From an uncultured Prevotella sp. (GTDB lineage: Bacteria; Bacteroidota; Bacteroidia; Bacteroidales; Bacteroidaceae): a stretch of DNA of 5,998 nt. The stretch is from assembly GCA_937877685.1 (NCBI GenBank), contig CALFGU010000045.1:1-5998 (forward strand). The letters run 5' to 3'. This document shows, in pieces, positions 5,701 through 5,998 of the stretch. Made by a program: the position numbers and the translations under genes. Below the pieces are notes generated by a model. The model did not search any database, was not told the origin of the DNA, and was given only the letters and a program-made list of their open reading frames with translations. How positions within the stretch are numbered: the stretch's first letter is position 1; each line of letters opens with the position of its first letter.

Positions 5701-5998
5701 AACGTCCTGCGGACAACGGCATCGTAATGCTTGGTTTCACTGCTCCTACGACAGGCGAGTTCTGCATCAGCGCTTCACGCATGGACACTCCCGTTTACTT
5801 GAAGGACCGCGAAACGGGCGCACTTGTTGACTTGAGCAAGGGTGCGTACAACTTCACAGCAAAGGCTGGCACTAACGTCAACCGCTTTGAAGTGCTCATG
5901 GAAGCAACCGTAACGGGCATCAATCAGGTAGGCACAACTGAGGGTGAAGACGCTAAGGTGTATGACCTCGGTGGTCGCCGCGTGAAGGAAAACGGTAA
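2793..5998 (+). CDS. BspA-like leucine-rich-repeat surface protein, 3' end outside window
   Basis: The frame is open for 1068 codons and runs off the window. BspA-type LRR proteins of Bacteroidales and oral spirochaetes sit on the cell surface and are linked to binding of host proteins, coaggregation and adhesion; the ligand here is unknown. Residues 1-21 are a signal peptide (cleavage probably after MYA). Residues 76-282 are nine exact 23-residue repeats with the pattern xAFxxCSSLTSIxLPxGLTSIG, plus a partial tenth to about 296. Residues about 350-436 form a spacer domain with HLDLSEAQIV, seen in related proteins. Residues about 437-580 are a second, more divergent LRR block. An acidic, Gly/Asn-rich linker spans about 633-702. 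A long beta-rich C-terminal region (about 703-1040) includes WYFFSFPFDVDL and WNFMGNPY. The tail YDLGGRRVKENG at 1057-1068 begins the sorting-like motif; about 15-25 residues are probably missing. Base composition rises sharply near base 4560. The ATG at 2793 follows an A/T-rich leader with no Shine-Dalgarno, usual in this phylum. Confidence 0.92.
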   Translation, partial: MKTLRLFLSTMLLFTCNIMYAAIGDQFVVDGLGYYNHKNGEVKVYASSKDCSGEIEIPDTVIYGGVAFKVVNVRSNAFENCSQITSIKLPSTITTIEQLAFANCSKLNSIELPNSINVIGHSAFKGCSNLKSIKIPTSITILEGSIFHSCSSLTSVELPEGLTSIGQYAFSYCSSLSKIELPTSVTSIEQSAFSSCSSLTSIELPAGLTSIGGSAFQSCSSLTSIELPAGLTSIGEHTFSNCSSLTSIELPAGLTSIGNFAFNNCSSLTSIKLPSGVASVGTRAFSNCSKLERIYIFGEEPLSNYNYSSSYIFDKERPIIVKKSAIENFKKAEGWNDLAKYVTCEEYMTKSIEVTASNSGSAMRTVITDSIVGGVVDLTIKGTINSYDIIVLNQKMPILHHLDLSEAQIVACDYPYYSNYCTKDSTLSSYLFYDKASLRSVKLPKKMKGAFGSSIFEQCENLRSVVLPEGITSIGYNAFIYTLSLESVNIPNGVESIGNYAFQRTHITKIILPESVTTIGKGAFYEADLAQITLSPKLKSIGESAFKDTKLTEIRLPSSLKSIESGAFSGLSTLTKVYTYTILPLSIKDGTFSNAANAELYLPETSSENYYFAPGWNGFLSHTTFNEPYEYFYLNGDKEVNDETGFIEGEGENNPDADINAGGGIIVGGDKEEEDDPKQPLGDVNVENDGNGNCGSMIGNNNLVVDRLHMKITVKGGKWYFFSFPFDVDLERNVWMENGSKFVFRYYDGEDRAHGKTGWKNITEGELKAGQGYIFQCSANDVLVLKRVGAQFSKEPVYKELSAHASDNKKDASWNFMGNPYLSYYDMNEMDFTAPVTVWDGSKYVAVRPGDDDYHFTPYEAFFVQKPEGTSDVKFDGEKQMTQTQSKDKKAKQAAARKMMVMNARAKENPRKLVNLTLTAGEATDGTRIVFNNAQSRAYESECDAAKFETQGVIQLFTIGDQQERYAINERPADNGIVMLGFTAPTTGEFCISASRMDTPVYLKDRETGALVDLSKGAYNFTAKAGTNVNRFEVLMEATVTGINQVGTTEGEDAKVYDLGGRRVKENG
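3018..3638 (+). repeat. Nine tandem 69-bp LRR-encoding units
   Basis: Nine consecutive units of exactly 69 bp encode residues 76-282 of the BspA-like protein, with no length variation between them. Each unit carries Phe at position 3, Cys near position 6, Leu/Ile in a SLTSIxLP strand and a turn ending in SIG. This is the TpLRR/BspA repeat (LRR_5 type). A tenth unit degenerates after about 14 residues. The second LRR block, about 4101-4532, is not a regular DNA repeat and lacks most of the conserved Cys residues. Confidence 0.9.
3363..3569 (+). repeat. Three near-identical LRR units, recent tandem duplication
   Basis: Units at 3363-3431, 3432-3500 and 3501-3569 are far more alike than the others. 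Bases 3378-3428 and 3516-3566 are identical over 51 bp at a distance of 138 bp (two units); extending left to 3369 and 3507 gives 60 bp with one difference. The middle unit differs in this stretch only by synonymous changes in three codons. Only the residues at the unit joins (such as GGSAF, GEHTF, GNFAF) have diverged. This is direct sequence evidence for recent unit duplication or conversion. Confidence 0.85.

Overview
The window looks like a stretch of a Bacteroidales chromosome, most likely Prevotella-like. This is an inference from several signs: a BspA-type leucine-rich-repeat surface protein, a second secreted protein with the same short C-terminal tail pattern (YDLxGRxV), a TAnnTTTG promoter element, no Shine-Dalgarno sequences at the start codons, and an intergenic CTTTGCG/CGCAAAG inverted repeat of the kind common in this order. 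No rRNA, tRNA, CRISPR array or transposase gene was seen.

Layout. Bases 1-883 contain no convincing protein gene but a lot of nucleic-acid structure. Bases 1-225 hold three short hairpins. Bases 226-290 hold a perfect 15-bp inverted repeat flanked by A and T runs, probably a bidirectional terminator. A TAnnTTTG promoter element lies at 423-430 inside an 8-bp inverted repeat. From about 437 to 846 there is a chain of stem-loops ending in an intrinsic terminator; this is either a structured small RNA of about 410 nt or a long attenuator leader for the next gene. Three same-strand genes follow. The first (884-2002) is a secreted beta-rich protein of 372 residues. The second (2135-2749) is a 204-residue cytoplasmic protein with a possible PD-(D/E)XK nuclease signature. 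The third (2793 to the window end) is a large BspA-like LRR surface protein, open for 1068 codons and truncated by the window edge. A REP-like inverted repeat (2012-2098) separates genes one and two.

Genes one and three appear to be exported proteins sharing a C-terminal sorting or anchoring logic. Gene two is unrelated in apparent function. Genes two and three are only 43 bp apart and could be co-transcribed. An AT-rich island runs from just after gene one to about 4560, inside gene three; the rest of gene three and gene one are richer in GC, which suggests a mosaic history.

The most interesting part is 398-846. It has a promoter, several strong helices (one with a perfect 10-bp stem and a 4-nt loop), a terminator, and an upstream segment (769-781) that nearly copies the terminator's right arm and could pair with its left arm. 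That is the architecture of a transcription attenuator, here placed directly in front of a secreted-protein gene.
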